In this document: positions 8,757-16,713 of the stretch, piece after piece | Numbering within the stretch: position 1 is the first letter of the stretch | How the letters are laid out: each line of letters starts with the position of its first letter | Source: a bacterium | GTDB taxonomy: Bacteria > Actinomycetota > Acidimicrobiia > Acidimicrobiales > CATQHL01 | DNA length: 37,300 nt | Assembly (NCBI GenBank): GCA_026706565.1 | Contig: JAPOYM010000075.1 | Coordinates: 1-37,300 of the forward strand | Direction of reading: 5' to 3' | Position numbers and translations under genes: made by a program | The notes under the pieces: model-generated | The model's input: only the letters and a program-made list of their open reading frames with translations | Told to the model about the DNA's origin: nothing | Databases searched by the model: none

Positions 8757-10982
8757 TCATCGCGCCTTCTCCGCCCGGCCTCGTACGTAGTTGTTGGCCA
8801 GCACTGCGATCAGCAGCAGCGCGCCGAGCACCAGGAACCGCCAGTCGCTGTTCCAGGTGGCGAAACCGATGCCCTGCTGGATCATGCCCCAGATGAGCGC
8901 CCCGATGGCCGCCCCGATAGCCGATCCGTAGCCCCCGGTCAGCAGGTTGCCGCCCACGACCGCGACGATGATGTAGCGGAACTCGTTGCCGTCGCCCACG
9001 TTCGCCTGCACCGAGTTCAGCCTGAAGGCGATCACCATGCCCGTGATCCAGGCTGCGGCCGAGACCATCATGAACAGCGTGGTCTTCGTGCGGGCCGCGG
9101 GCACACCCACCGACCGGGCCGCGTCCTTGTTGCCGCCGACGGCGAATATCCAGCTGCCGAACTGCGTCCGCGCCAGCACCCAGGCGGCGACCACCGCGAA
9201 GATCAAGAAGATCAGCACGCCCGCGCCGTACTCGGTGACGCCGCGCAGCGTCTCGAGTTCGCTGCTCTTGACGAACAGCAGCTTGGCGGCGATACCGAGC
9301 GCCACCGAGCCGAGGCCGACGCTGACTAGGGCGCGTCCCATCCCGTCGTCGTCCGTGAACAGGGTGCGGACGACGGTGCCCACCGCGTAGATGGCGAAGA
9401 CTGTGATGAGGCCCTTCACGACGCCCGTGAAGAGGCTGTAGAGGATGCCGTCGCCGTCGACGAGCTCGATGATGGCGAAGACGACCGCGGCCACGACTCC
9501 CGCTGCGCTGCCGGTCCTCGTCCACCAGCCCATCCCGGGCGCGCTGGGAGCGGCGGTGCGCCGAGCCGAGATGAGCCCGGCCACGGCGCCGGCCGCGATC
9601 ACCAGCGCGACCAGCAGGAGCGCAGTGAACAGCTCCACCCGGAGCTTCCGGGACGACGCCTCGCTCCGCACGAAGAAGGCGAGTGCCACGATGCCGACGG
9701 AGATCAGCAGGGAGAACACGACTTTCAGGCGGCCCCTGCCGGCGGCGGCGAGGAGGCTCACGCCGGCCATCGCCAGGGCGGCGAAGAGGATGGCCCTGAA
9801 GGCCTGCACGGTCATCATGAAGCTCACGGCGGGGATCATGGCGATGATCGCGCCGATGGCCGGGTAGCTGGGGCTGACGCGGCCGAGCGCGGCGAGCACG
9901 GCCAGAATCCCCGTCAGGGCGATACCGAGGGCGAGCAGGGCGCGGCCCGCGGCGCCGCCGACGAAGTCGAGTTGTCCCGAGTCGAACGGGTCCAAGATCG
10001 CCGCCAGCGCGATGGCGAGGGCGATCGCCAGGGTCCCGCCGCCGAGCCGCTGCATCAGGCGGCGCCGGTCGGCCTGCGGCTCGTCGTCGGGGGCCGCCGG
10101 CTGGTAGCGGGCCAGGCACCAGCCGGCGACTCCGACGAGCACTCCGGCGCCCAGCAGGATCCCCAGTCCGAGGTTCCCGCCGTCGGAGCGGAGCATCAGG
10201 AAGAAGGCGACCAGCCCGGCGGCCGCGCCGATCGCGGCCACGCCGTAGCCGGTCGGGTCGACCTTCTCCCGCCGGGCGTAGGTGAGTTCCAGGATCCCCA
10301 GCAGCAGCACCAGACCGCCGATGATGAGCAGCCCCGCCCACGCCCAGTCGCGCTGGTCCCATATGTGGGTGTTGCGGTTCCAGGTTGCGCCGAAGATGTT
10401 GTCCCAGAACTCGTAGCCGCTCGACTGATCGAGGCCCTCGACGATCACTTTGTTGGTGAACAGCTTGGCGAAGCCGAGTTTGGCGCCGATGAGGATGAAG
10501 AACGTGCCGAGCGTGACGATGAAACTGGGCAGCGATGTCTTCTCCACCATCGTGCCGTTGAACCAGCCGATGGCGAGGGCGAAGGCCAACGACAGCGGCA
10601 CGGCGAGGTGGAGGCTCAATCCGGCGCCGCCGAGCGTGGCCGTGTCGCTGCTCAGCAGGATGACGATGATGGCGGTGGCGCCGGTCATGGCGCCCGAGGA
10701 GAGGTCGAACTCGCCGCCGATCATCAGCAGCGCCACCGGGATGGCCATCAGTCCGATGATCGAGGCCACGTCTAGGTAGTTGGCGGTGCCGGCGACGGTG
10801 CCGAAAGGCCCCGACACCAGCCAGAAGACCAGCCAGACGCCGACGGCGCCGAGCAGGGCGCCGATCTCGGGCCGGGTCAGCAGCTGCTGGATGGGCCCCC
10901 GGTGCGCCAGCCGTTCATCGGCCGCGGCGGGTTTGTCCTCCCTCTCGGTCGGCGGGTTGGCGGGAGCGGATGCATCGGCCAC
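8757..10982 (-). CDS. Sugar ABC transporter permease with large polytopic insertion
   Basis: A 741-aa membrane protein. The N-terminal part (to about residue 235) and the C-terminal part (from about 590) are recognisable halves of a BPD_transp_2 sugar permease: '[19 protein letters not shown]' and '[15 protein letters not shown]' at the start, '[20 protein letters not shown]' and '[20 protein letters not shown]' at the end. Typical members have 320-400 aa. Here roughly 350 extra residues, rich in hydrophobic segments (about a dozen by eye), are inserted in frame between the halves. I count around 22 hydrophobic segments overall. The reading frame is continuous, so this does not look like an assembly fusion. 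The start is a GTG at 10982 behind a GAAGGGGG-type site. It should form the channel with the neighbouring ATPase and binding lipoprotein. Confidence 0.88.
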   Translation of the reverse strand: MADASAPANPPTEREDKPAAADERLAHRGPIQQLLTRPEIGALLGAVGVWLVFWLVSGPFGTVAGTANYLDVASIIGLMAIPVALLMIGGEFDLSSGAMTGATAIIVILLSSDTATLGGAGLSLHLAVPLSLAFALAIGWFNGTMVEKTSLPSFIVTLGTFFILIGAKLGFAKLFTNKVIVEGLDQSSGYEFWDNIFGATWNRNTHIWDQRDWAWAGLLIIGGLVLLLGILELTYARREKVDPTGYGVAAIGAAAGLVAFFLMLRSDGGNLGLGILLGAGVLVGVAGWCLARYQPAAPDDEPQADRRRLMQRLGGGTLAIALAIALAAILDPFDSGQLDFVGGAAGRALLALGIALTGILAVLAALGRVSPSYPAIGAIIAMIPAVSFMMTVQAFRAILFAALAMAGVSLLAAAGRGRLKVVFSLLISVGIVALAFFVRSEASSRKLRVELFTALLLVALVIAAGAVAGLISARRTAAPSAPGMGWWTRTGSAAGVVAAVVFAIIELVDGDGILYSLFTGVVKGLITVFAIYAVGTVVRTLFTDDDGMGRALVSVGLGSVALGIAAKLLFVKSSELETLRGVTEYGAGVLIFLIFAVVAAWVLARTQFGSWIFAVGGNKDAARSVGVPAARTKTTLFMMVSAAAWITGMVIAFRLNSVQANVGDGNEFRYIIVAVVGGNLLTGGYGSAIGAAIGALIWGMIQQGIGFATWNSDWRFLVLGALLLIAVLANNYVRGRAEKAR

Positions 10983-11071
10983 TGGAGCCCCCTTCGGTCA
11001 GACGATGACTCCGAACAATAGATGATCGACGGGCGGCGAGCAGGCGTTGCCTCGTCGCTGGCAGGGACCCG

Positions 11072-11119
11072 AAGAGGGGTTGTCCGGGCCGCGGTGCGCC
11101 GCTCCGGACAACCCCTCTT
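11072..11119 (-). terminator. Strong hairpin after the binding-protein gene (attenuator/processing site)
   Basis: The 16-nt arms AAGAGGGGTTGTCCGG (11072-11087) and CCGGACAACCCCTCTT (11104-11119) are perfectly complementary, and the 16-nt loop holds a further GCGG/CCGC stem. It begins 8 bp after the stop of the binding-lipoprotein gene and precedes the permease gene. There is no T-run, so partial termination or 3'-end mRNA protection is more likely than complete termination. Such hairpins commonly raise binding-protein output over the membrane components. Confidence 0.85.
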
Positions 11120-11126
11120 GGAGGGA

Positions 11127-12185
11127 CTACCGCGTGCCCTGGGAGACCAGCGCCTTGACCGCCGAGGCGTTGGCCGTGTCGACGAAGCCCGGTCCGGTGA
11201 GGATGGGCAGGCCGCCGCCGGCGGTGTTCTGGTTGGTGGCCTGCAGGTGCATCAGGATCACCGGGAGATAGCCCTGCAAGTACTGCTGCTGGTCGACGGT
11301 GAAGGCGACGTTGCCTGCCTCGATCTCGTTGATGAGGTCGCTCGACAGGTCGAAGCCGCCGATGACGAGGTCGCGCCCGGCCTGCTCGCCGGCGGCCAGC
11401 GCCCGCAGCGGCAGGTTGGGTCCGACGCCGAGCACCGCGTCGATCGACTCGTCGGCCTGCAGCCTGGCGGCGATGGTGTTCTGCTGCTCGTCGGGGTTGG
11501 CGTCCAATCCCACGAACTCCGAGCTGACCTGGCCGCTGAAGGTGTCCTCGAGTCCCGCGCAGCGCTCCTCGAGACCGATGTTGGACTGCTCCTGGCGGGC
11601 GCACAGCACATGGCTGGCGCCGAGGGAGTCGAAGCGCTCGCCCGCGCCCTGGCCGGCCACGAACTCGGTCTGGCCGATGTGGGTGACGGCGCCGAGCGCC
11701 TTGTAGTCGTTCACGCCCGAGTTGAGGGTGTAGAGGGGGATGCCCGCGGCGACCACCGCTTCGGCGGCGGCGGTCACACCCGCCGGGTCGGCGAGGGAGA
11801 TGGCGATGCCGTCGGAGCCGGCGGCGATGGCCGCCTGGATCTCCTGGGACTGCGCGAGGGCGTCGTTGTTGGACCCGAAGTACACGACCTCGCAGCCGAT
11901 GGCGGCGGCGGCGTCGTCGACGGCCACCTCGACCACCGACCAGAACGTGCCGGCGTCGCCGTGGGTTATCACGTGGTACGTCTTGTCGCAGTCGCCCTGC
12001 GTGAGTTCGACGGCGTCCTCGGCCGGCGCCGTCGTGGCCGGGGCCGCCTCCTCGGCGGGCGGCGGGGCCGGCGAGTCAGCGGGCGGTGCCGCCGGCGCAT
12101 CGGCGCCCTCGTCGTCGCCGCCGCACGCGGCTGCAACGAGTGCCACCGCCATTAGGACGGTCAGCAGTTTCCATATTCTCCTCAT
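11127..12185 (-). CDS. Sugar ABC transporter substrate-binding lipoprotein
   Basis: A 352-aa periplasmic-binding-protein-like lipoprotein (Peripla_BP_4 type). The signal peptide 'MRRIWKLLTVLMAVALVAAA' ends at a lipobox with C21, followed by an Asp/Glu-, Ala- and Pro-rich linker to about residue 58. The mature domain has 'VITHGDAGTFWSVVEVAVDD', 'GIAISLADP' and 'VGPNLPLRALAAGEQAG', as in ribose/inositol-type binding proteins. I start at the ATG at 12185, which has a purine-rich GGAGAGGAGAG region upstream and overlaps the iolE stop as ATGA; the longer ORF-track start reads through iolE. It would capture the substrate outside the membrane, probably inositol. A strong hairpin follows the stop. 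Confidence 0.92.
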   Translation of the reverse strand: MRRIWKLLTVLMAVALVAAACGGDDEGADAPAAPPADSPAPPPAEEAAPATTAPAEDAVELTQGDCDKTYHVITHGDAGTFWSVVEVAVDDAAAAIGCEVVYFGSNNDALAQSQEIQAAIAAGSDGIAISLADPAGVTAAAEAVVAAGIPLYTLNSGVNDYKALGAVTHIGQTEFVAGQGAGERFDSLGASHVLCARQEQSNIGLEERCAGLEDTFSGQVSSEFVGLDANPDEQQNTIAARLQADESIDAVLGVGPNLPLRALAAGEQAGRDLVIGGFDLSSDLINEIEAGNVAFTVDQQQYLQGYLPVILMHLQATNQNTAGGGLPILTGPGFVDTANASAVKALVSQGTR

Positions 12186-13126
12186 GGGGAGTCTCTCCTC
12201 TCCGGGTTGCTGTTGTGTGGGGTTCGGGCGCCCGCGGGTGCGGACGCCAGATCGCGCAGGAACTCGAGGTTCGACCGGGCGTCCCGGCGAAGTCGCTCCA
12301 CGGCGCCGGGGTCGCCCTCCTCGATCGCCGCGTCCTGCTCTAGAACGTACCAGAGGCACCTGTCGGTGGATTCGAGCAGGGAAACTACCTCAGCGATCGG
12401 CAGTCCCCCTCGTCCCAGCGGCGGGAACAGGCCGCGCTGTGCTCCTTCCATCAAGCTCAGCCGGCCGCCGGCCACCTCGGCGGCGCATCTGAGATCCAGG
12501 TCCTTGATGTGTACGAGCGCGATCCGGTCCAAGTAGAGGCGTGCCGCCTCGAGCACGTCGGCGCCGCCGAGGAGCAGGTGGGCGGTGTCGAAGACGAGGG
12601 CCACGTCGCTGGCCTCGAGGATCTGCGCGGTCTCGGCACCGCTCTCGACGAGCGAGCCGAGGTGCGGATGGATCGCCTGCGTCAGCCCGAAGTCTGCGGC
12701 GACCTTCTCCACACGGGCGAGGGTCTCCGCCACTACCGGCCACTGCGAGGGGTTGAGCGCGTCCCGGCGCCAGACAGCCTGGTCGCTCACGACGCAGGTC
12801 ACGAAGAAGCGGCCGCCGCCGCCGGCGATGACGGCCGCCGCGTACGCCGCCTCGTCGAGGGTTGCGGAGAGGTGCTCGGGGTCGTGCAGGACGAGCGGCA
12901 CGAACCCGCCGAGAAGCGAGAGGCCGTGACGGTCGAGCGCGGCGCGCAGCTCGCCCGGGCGGGTGGGGAGGTAGCCGAGCTGCCCCAACTCGGTGTGCCT
13001 GAACCCCGCGGCGCGCATCTCCGCGAGCACGGCCTCGACGGGGAGCTGGTGCCCCCATTCGGGCATGTCGCAGATCCCCCAGCTGATGGGAGCGGTGGCG
13101 ACACGATCCATGAGGGCTGTCGTCAC
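12182..13126 (-). CDS. iolE: Inosose dehydratase-like TIM-barrel protein
   Basis: A 314-aa xylose-isomerase-like TIM-barrel protein. IolE dehydrates scyllo-inosose to the diketo compound used by IolD. The opening 'ATAPISWGICDMPEWGHQLP' and 'HTELGQLGYLP' are typical of IolE, followed by 'IHPHLGSLVE', 'LVFDTAHLLLGG' and 'ALVHIKDLD', which supply metal-binding histidine, aspartate and glutamate candidates. The ATG at 13126 or the one five codons later (MDRVATAP) could start it. It is the first gene of the operon, about 150 nt downstream of a predicted promoter, and its stop overlaps the binding-protein start (ATGA). Related sugar-phosphate isomerases share the fold, but iolD and iolG in the operon support IolE. 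Confidence 0.85.
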   Translation of the reverse strand: MTTALMDRVATAPISWGICDMPEWGHQLPVEAVLAEMRAAGFRHTELGQLGYLPTRPGELRAALDRHGLSLLGGFVPLVLHDPEHLSATLDEAAYAAAVIAGGGGRFFVTCVVSDQAVWRRDALNPSQWPVVAETLARVEKVAADFGLTQAIHPHLGSLVESGAETAQILEASDVALVFDTAHLLLGGADVLEAARLYLDRIALVHIKDLDLRCAAEVAGGRLSLMEGAQRGLFPPLGRGGLPIAEVVSLLESTDRCLWYVLEQDAAIEEGDPGAVERLRRDARSNLEFLRDLASAPAGARTPHNSNPERRDSP

Positions 13127-13221
13127 CGGCCTGGGTCCCCTCTAGTCGCCCGTCGAGCTGCACCGGACCTCTGCGCGGGCCTCGCCTCTGGCGTGGGCTC
13201 GGGCGCGGGCGTGCGCAGCGG

Positions 13222-13259
13222 CTCTTGCGGTGACTCTTCTTGCAGCGCTTCTTGCAGCG
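13222..13259. repeat. 12-bp tandem repeat in the iolE leader
   Basis: Two perfect copies of CTTCTTGCAGCG occupy 13236-13259, with a degenerate third copy (CTCTTGCGGTGA) at 13222-13233. They lie in the predicted 5' untranslated region of the inositol operon, downstream of its promoter. Confidence 0.8.
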
Positions 13260-13267
13260 ACTCTTAA

Positions 13268-13302
13268 GGTAACGATTATCAGTACGGTAGTTGATCTTTA
13301 CC
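13268..13302. promoter_or_regulatory. Imperfect palindrome (candidate operator) over the iol promoter
   Basis: The left arm GGTAACGATTATC (13268-13280) and the reverse complement of the right arm, GGTAAAGATCAAC (13290-13302), agree at 10 of 13 positions, with a 9-bp centre. The centre contains the predicted -10 hexamer, so a bound dimer could block transcription. No regulator gene for the operon lies in the window, so the protein (for example an IolR-, LacI- or GntR-type repressor) is unknown. Confidence 0.6.
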
Positions 13303-13312
13303 GATTGGTCAA
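13284..13312 (-). promoter_or_regulatory. Predicted sigma-70-type promoter of the inositol operon
   Basis: On the minus strand TTGACC (13312-13307) and TACCGT (13289-13284) are separated by exactly 17 bp. The -35 is a 5/6 match and the -10 is weaker. This places the transcription start near 13277 and leaves a leader of about 150 nt before iolE. The local sequence is clearly more AT-rich than its surroundings, and the -35 abuts the terminator of the preceding gene. Confidence 0.6.
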
Positions 13313-13358
13313 CGCGCCGAGCCGGAGGGTCCGCCTTCGGACTCCCCCCTCGGCGCGT
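13312..13358 (-). terminator. Terminator hairpin of the PEBP-like lipoprotein gene
   Basis: The perfect 10-nt arms ACGCGCCGAG (13312-13321) and CTCGGCGCGT (13349-13358) enclose an inner stem GGAG(GG)TCCG / CGGACTCC with a CCTT loop. The structure starts at the stop codon of the lipoprotein gene and ends at the -35 of the inositol promoter. No T-run follows. It would insulate the inositol operon from upstream readthrough. Confidence 0.7.
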
Positions 13359-14002
13359 CAGGGAGCGGGGACCGCAACGAGCCCGCTGACGGTGGCCACG
13401 CCCAGCGCCTCGGTGCAGAGGTTCGCGGCGTCGGAGGCGACCGCATGGGGCGGCAGCGGCGCCGCCAGCGCGCACAGCGAGAACACCATCCGGGTGCCGG
13501 GCGCCGGGTAGCCGGGCCAGTCGCCGGACCCGTCGGCTCGCAGCAGCGGGCGCACGCCCGGGGGCAGCGGTTCTCCGAACAGCCCGGCGCTGGAGGGCCC
13601 GAGCCCGGCGACCGCCCAAAGGATCGGGGGATCCTCGGGGTCGAAGGCGGTGACGAGGACCACCAGCTCGCTGGTGCCGGCGGGGATGTTCCACCAGATC
13701 AGCGTCGGCGGTCCGTCCGCCTCGACGGCGGCTCGGGGGAGGTCCCCTCCGGGCTCGAACTCGGCGCCCTCTATCAGCATCCCGTCGGGTCCCTGGCTCT
13801 GGTTGACCGGCACGAACCGGACCTGTGACTCGGTGAACCCCGGCGGCGTCCGCAGTTCCCGCCCCGACGAGCCGCACGCGCCCGCCGCGACGGCGAGGAT
13901 CAGGCAGGCCGACAGGGCAGCTCGGCCGGCCGCGCACCGCAGCGACGGCCGTTCGGGCCGGGTGGCGCGCCGGATATTTCGCCGCGCCCAGCGAAGGTCC
14001 AT
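13358..14002 (-). CDS. PEBP-like (YbhB/YbcL family) lipoprotein
   Basis: A 214-aa predicted lipoprotein. The signal region 'AALSACLILAVAAGAC' gives a lipid-modified cysteine at about residue 43 when the start is the ATG at 14002; the ORF-track start 54 codons upstream overlaps the divergent gene's leader. The body resembles bacterial phosphatidylethanolamine-binding-protein-like domains: 'PPTLIWWNIPAGTSELVVLV', then 'DPEDPPILWAVAGLGP', and a glycine/proline-rich C-terminal half. The match is partial: the usual aspartate-proline-aspartate and histidine pocket residues are altered, so ligand binding is uncertain. It is monocistronic, divergent from mgtE and followed by a strong hairpin. The function of this family in bacteria is poorly defined. 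Confidence 0.65.
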   Translation of the reverse strand: MDLRWARRNIRRATRPERPSLRCAAGRAALSACLILAVAAGACGSSGRELRTPPGFTESQVRFVPVNQSQGPDGMLIEGAEFEPGGDLPRAAVEADGPPTLIWWNIPAGTSELVVLVTAFDPEDPPILWAVAGLGPSSAGLFGEPLPPGVRPLLRADGSGDWPGYPAPGTRMVFSLCALAAPLPPHAVASDAANLCTEALGVATVSGLVAVPAP

Positions 14003-14115
14003 TCCGCCAGCGTAGGAATCCTCCGCGGCAGCGCCGGGGATTACGGGCGGAAATTCCCTTCCGGCCCTGCACGCTGGGGGAGACTTGACCCTCAGTCGGC
14101 CCCGGGGAGCGTGGC

Positions 14116-15375
14116 ATGGCCCGAACCTTCCCGCTGCTGGAGAGCCTTCGCCTGCGGCGCACACCAGAGCGGGGCCGCGGCGCGCCCGAGGAGAGGCACT
14201 GGACCGGGGCGCAGAGCCTGGTAGCGCTGGGACTGCTGGCGCTGGTCAGCGTGGTGGTGGGGATACTGCTGGGGGCCAGCGCCGACCGCTTGGAGAAGCT
14301 GGGCGGGCTGCTCCTGATGGTGCCGGCCGCCATAGCCCTGCAGGGCAAGATCTTCGGGGCGCTGGGATCGCGCCTGGGCACGGCGATCCACGCGGGCACG
14401 TTCCGCCTGAGCCTGCGCCCCGCCACGGTCGTCGGCCAGAACATCCTGGCCGGGCTGGCGCTGAGCGTCGTGACCTCGGCGGTGCTGGCGATGCTGGCGA
14501 AGGCGACGGCGGAGCTCTTCAACATCGCCGAGTCCATGAGCCTGGCGGCCTTCGTGGTCATCAGCACCCTCGGCGGCGTCGTCTCGTCCCTGTTCGTGGT
14601 GGTCGTGGCGCTGGGCATGGCCGCCGGTTCGGCGCGCTTCGGCTGGGACCCCGACAACGTCACCGCCCCGCTCGTGACCGCCGCGGCCGACGTCATCACG
14701 CTGCCGGTGCTGCTGCTGGTGGTCCCCCTCGCCGAGTCCGCCGCGGTGACCGGCGCCGTGGCGATCGTCTGCGGCGCGGCGGCCGCGGTGACCGCTGCCG
14801 GCGCCTGGCGCCTGGGACCGCCGTCGCTGCGGTCGATCCTCCGGGAGTCCTTCGGCGTTCTGGTGGTCGCCATCCTCTTCGACCTCGTAGCAGGCGTGAT
14901 CGTCGAGCAGCAGGAGGCGTTCCTGGGCCGCCTGCCGAGCCTGCTGGTGCTGCTGCCGGGCTATCTGGCCGTCGGCGGCGCCCTCGGCGGCATCCTCTCG
15001 AGCCGGCTGGCCTCCGAGTTGCACCTCGGTCTCATCGAACCGGCGGCGCTGCCGGGCCGCGACGCCCGCCGCGAGGTGCGCAACACCTTCCTCATGGGTC
15101 TCCCCGTGCTGGCGGGCACCGCGGCGCTGGCGCACGGGGCCGCCCGGATCGCCGGACTGGCGGGCCCCGGCGCCGGCGGCATGATCGGCTCGGCGCTCCT
15201 CGGCGGCGTCGCGGCGGTGGCGGTCGCGTCGTTCGTGGCCTACTACGGCACGATCCTGGCCGAGCGCGTGGGGCTGGACCCCGACACCTACGGCATCCCT
15301 CTGGTCACCTCGGCGATGGACTTGGTCGGAGCGCTCACCCTCGTGGCGGCGCTGGCAGTGCTGGGGATCCTGTGA
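14116..15375 (+). CDS. MgtE/SLC41-type divalent cation transporter, two MgtE domains
   Basis: A 419-aa inner-membrane protein made of two tandem MgtE integral-membrane domains, the SLC41-like arrangement, without the cytoplasmic CBS domains of classical MgtE. Each half has the family's paired motifs: 'LLLMVPAAIALQGKIFGALGS' with 'DPDNVTAPLVTAAADVITL' in the first, and 'LLVLLPGYLAVGGALGGILS' with 'DPDTYGIPLVTSAMDLVG' in the second. The aspartates in these motifs line the ion path of MgtE channels. Mg2+ (or Co2+/Ni2+) transport is the family expectation. The stop codon overlaps a GTG of the next ORF (GTGA), which encodes a PhoU/RCK_C protein that may gate or regulate it in place of the missing CBS domains. 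Confidence 0.85.
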   Translation: MARTFPLLESLRLRRTPERGRGAPEERHWTGAQSLVALGLLALVSVVVGILLGASADRLEKLGGLLLMVPAAIALQGKIFGALGSRLGTAIHAGTFRLSLRPATVVGQNILAGLALSVVTSAVLAMLAKATAELFNIAESMSLAAFVVISTLGGVVSSLFVVVVALGMAAGSARFGWDPDNVTAPLVTAAADVITLPVLLLVVPLAESAAVTGAVAIVCGAAAAVTAAGAWRLGPPSLRSILRESFGVLVVAILFDLVAGVIVEQQEAFLGRLPSLLVLLPGYLAVGGALGGILSSRLASELHLGLIEPAALPGRDARREVRNTFLMGLPVLAGTAALAHGAARIAGLAGPGAGGMIGSALLGGVAAVAVASFVAYYGTILAERVGLDPDTYGIPLVTSAMDLVGALTLVAALAVLGIL

Positions 15376-15449
15376 CGGTCCCCCGGAGGCCCCCCGCCTC
15401 GACGATGAGGGCGCCGCGGCGCCGGCGCGATAGCCTCCCGGCGACACCG

Positions 15450-16694
15450 ATGGACGATCGCCCCCGGAATCTGCGCTCGATGCTCGCCGAGGCCAAGGAC
15501 CTCAGCGAGTTGATGGTCGACTTGGCGTATGCCTCGGTCTGCTTCGGTCACCCCGAGTTGGCCACCGAGGTGCGCGACCTCGAGGAGCGCATGAGCGACC
15601 TGGTACACGGAATGCGCGCCGTGTGCGTCAAGGCGGCGCGCCGCCCCCGCGACGCCGAGGGCATGTCGTCGGTGCTGCAGGTGGTCAGCGCCATCGAGCG
15701 GATCGCCAACGACGCGGTCGACATCGCCCGGGTGGTCTCGCACCGCCTGGGGATCCCCGCCGAGCTGGTGGTGGCGCTGTCGGCGGCCGAGGAGGTCTCG
15801 CACCGGGTGCAGGTCCGGGACGCCTCCGAGGCGGCGCACTGTCCCGTCGCCGCCCTGGAACTGCCCGTGGCTACTGGCATGCGCATCATGGCGGTCCGCC
15901 GGGGCCGGGAGTGGATCACCGGCGTGGACGGCGGCACTGTGCTGCTGCCGGGCGACGCGCTGTTCATGCGCGGCTCGCCCGACGGCATCGGTCGCCTGCG
16001 GGAACTCGCCGGCGACGAGCCCTGGGTCCCCCCGGCGCCCCCGGAGGACCCCTGGATCACCGATCTGGACCGGGCCATGGACACCCTCGTGGAGATGAAG
16101 AACCTCTCCGAGGTGGCGGTGGATCTGGCGTACTCCACGCTGGTGCTCGGCGACCCCGGACTGGCCGCGCAGGTGCGGCACCTCGAGGGGCGCCTCGACG
16201 ACATGAACGACCGGCTGGAGCTGTGGGTGCTGCGGGCCGCCGCCGACACTCCCGACCCCGGTCCCCTGCGCGGGCTGCTGCACATCTCGAAGGCCGCGGA
16301 GGACCTCGGCGACCAAGCCAACCAGATGGTCTGGCTCGTCGAGAAGGGCGAGGACGTACACCCCATCTTGGAGATCGCCCTCGGCGACTCCGACGAAGTA
16401 GTGGTCAACTACCCGGTGGCTGAGGGTTCGGCCGCCGACGGGCGCTCCTTGGCGACCCTGGGCCTGAACATCGAGCCCGGCTTCACCGTGCTGACGCTGG
16501 TGCGCGGCCGGCGGTACGTGTACCGGCCGCGGGGGCGCACGGTGCTTCAGGCGGGCGACGACGTAGTCGCTTCGGGGCCTGACGAGGGCTGCGAGGCGCT
16601 GGCCGCCCTGCTGGGGTGGGAGCTGGAGCGAGACGACGAGGCCGGCACGGAGCGCTTGGCGCCCCGGGCCGGACTGGTCGGGGCGCGGGCCTGA
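15450..16694 (+). CDS. Duplicated PhoU / RCK_C (TrkA-C) domain protein
   Basis: A protein of about 414 aa built from two copies of a PhoU-like helical domain followed by an RCK_C (TrkA-C) domain. The helical parts are 'MLAEAKDLSELMVDLAYASV' and 'LVEMKNLSEVAVDLAYSTLV'; the RCK_C parts end in 'GTVLLPGDALFMRGSPDGIG' and 'GRTVLQAGDDVVASGPDEG'. RCK_C domains bind small ligands or cations and control channels and transporters. The gene directly follows the mgtE-like gene, so a cytoplasmic regulatory partner of that transporter is the natural reading (inference). Start choice: ATG 15450 fits the domain boundary; ATG 15405 and the GTG at 15372 overlapping the mgtE stop are in-frame alternatives. The ORF-track start at 14085 reads across mgtE and is wrong. 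Confidence 0.8.
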   Translation: MDDRPRNLRSMLAEAKDLSELMVDLAYASVCFGHPELATEVRDLEERMSDLVHGMRAVCVKAARRPRDAEGMSSVLQVVSAIERIANDAVDIARVVSHRLGIPAELVVALSAAEEVSHRVQVRDASEAAHCPVAALELPVATGMRIMAVRRGREWITGVDGGTVLLPGDALFMRGSPDGIGRLRELAGDEPWVPPAPPEDPWITDLDRAMDTLVEMKNLSEVAVDLAYSTLVLGDPGLAAQVRHLEGRLDDMNDRLELWVLRAAADTPDPGPLRGLLHISKAAEDLGDQANQMVWLVEKGEDVHPILEIALGDSDEVVVNYPVAEGSAADGRSLATLGLNIEPGFTVLTLVRGRRYVYRPRGRTVLQAGDDVVASGPDEGCEALAALLGWELERDDEAGTERLAPRAGLVGARA

Positions 16695-16713
16695 GACCGC
16701 CGGCCCGGCGACC

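Noticed and set aside
8704-10362. 552-aa ORF within the permease gene
   Set aside because: It is a frame shadow made of Arg/Gly/Pro-rich sequence. The permease frame has clear membrane segments and family motifs.
8757-10982. The permease as two genes fused by a lost stop
   Set aside because: The outer halves are one split permease domain, not two complete permeases, and the frame is continuous, so an insertion explains it better.
12390-14873. 827-aa minus-strand ORF across iolE, the PEBP-like gene and mgtE
   Set aside because: It runs antisense or out of frame through three well-supported genes, is rich in Arg/Pro/Ala and shows no family motifs. Long shadow frames are expected at this GC content.
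14085-16694. 869-aa ORF joining the mgtE region to the PhoU/RCK_C protein
   Set aside because: The first ~430 codons are a +1 shadow of mgtE. Only the part from about 15372-15450 onward has protein-like composition and domains.
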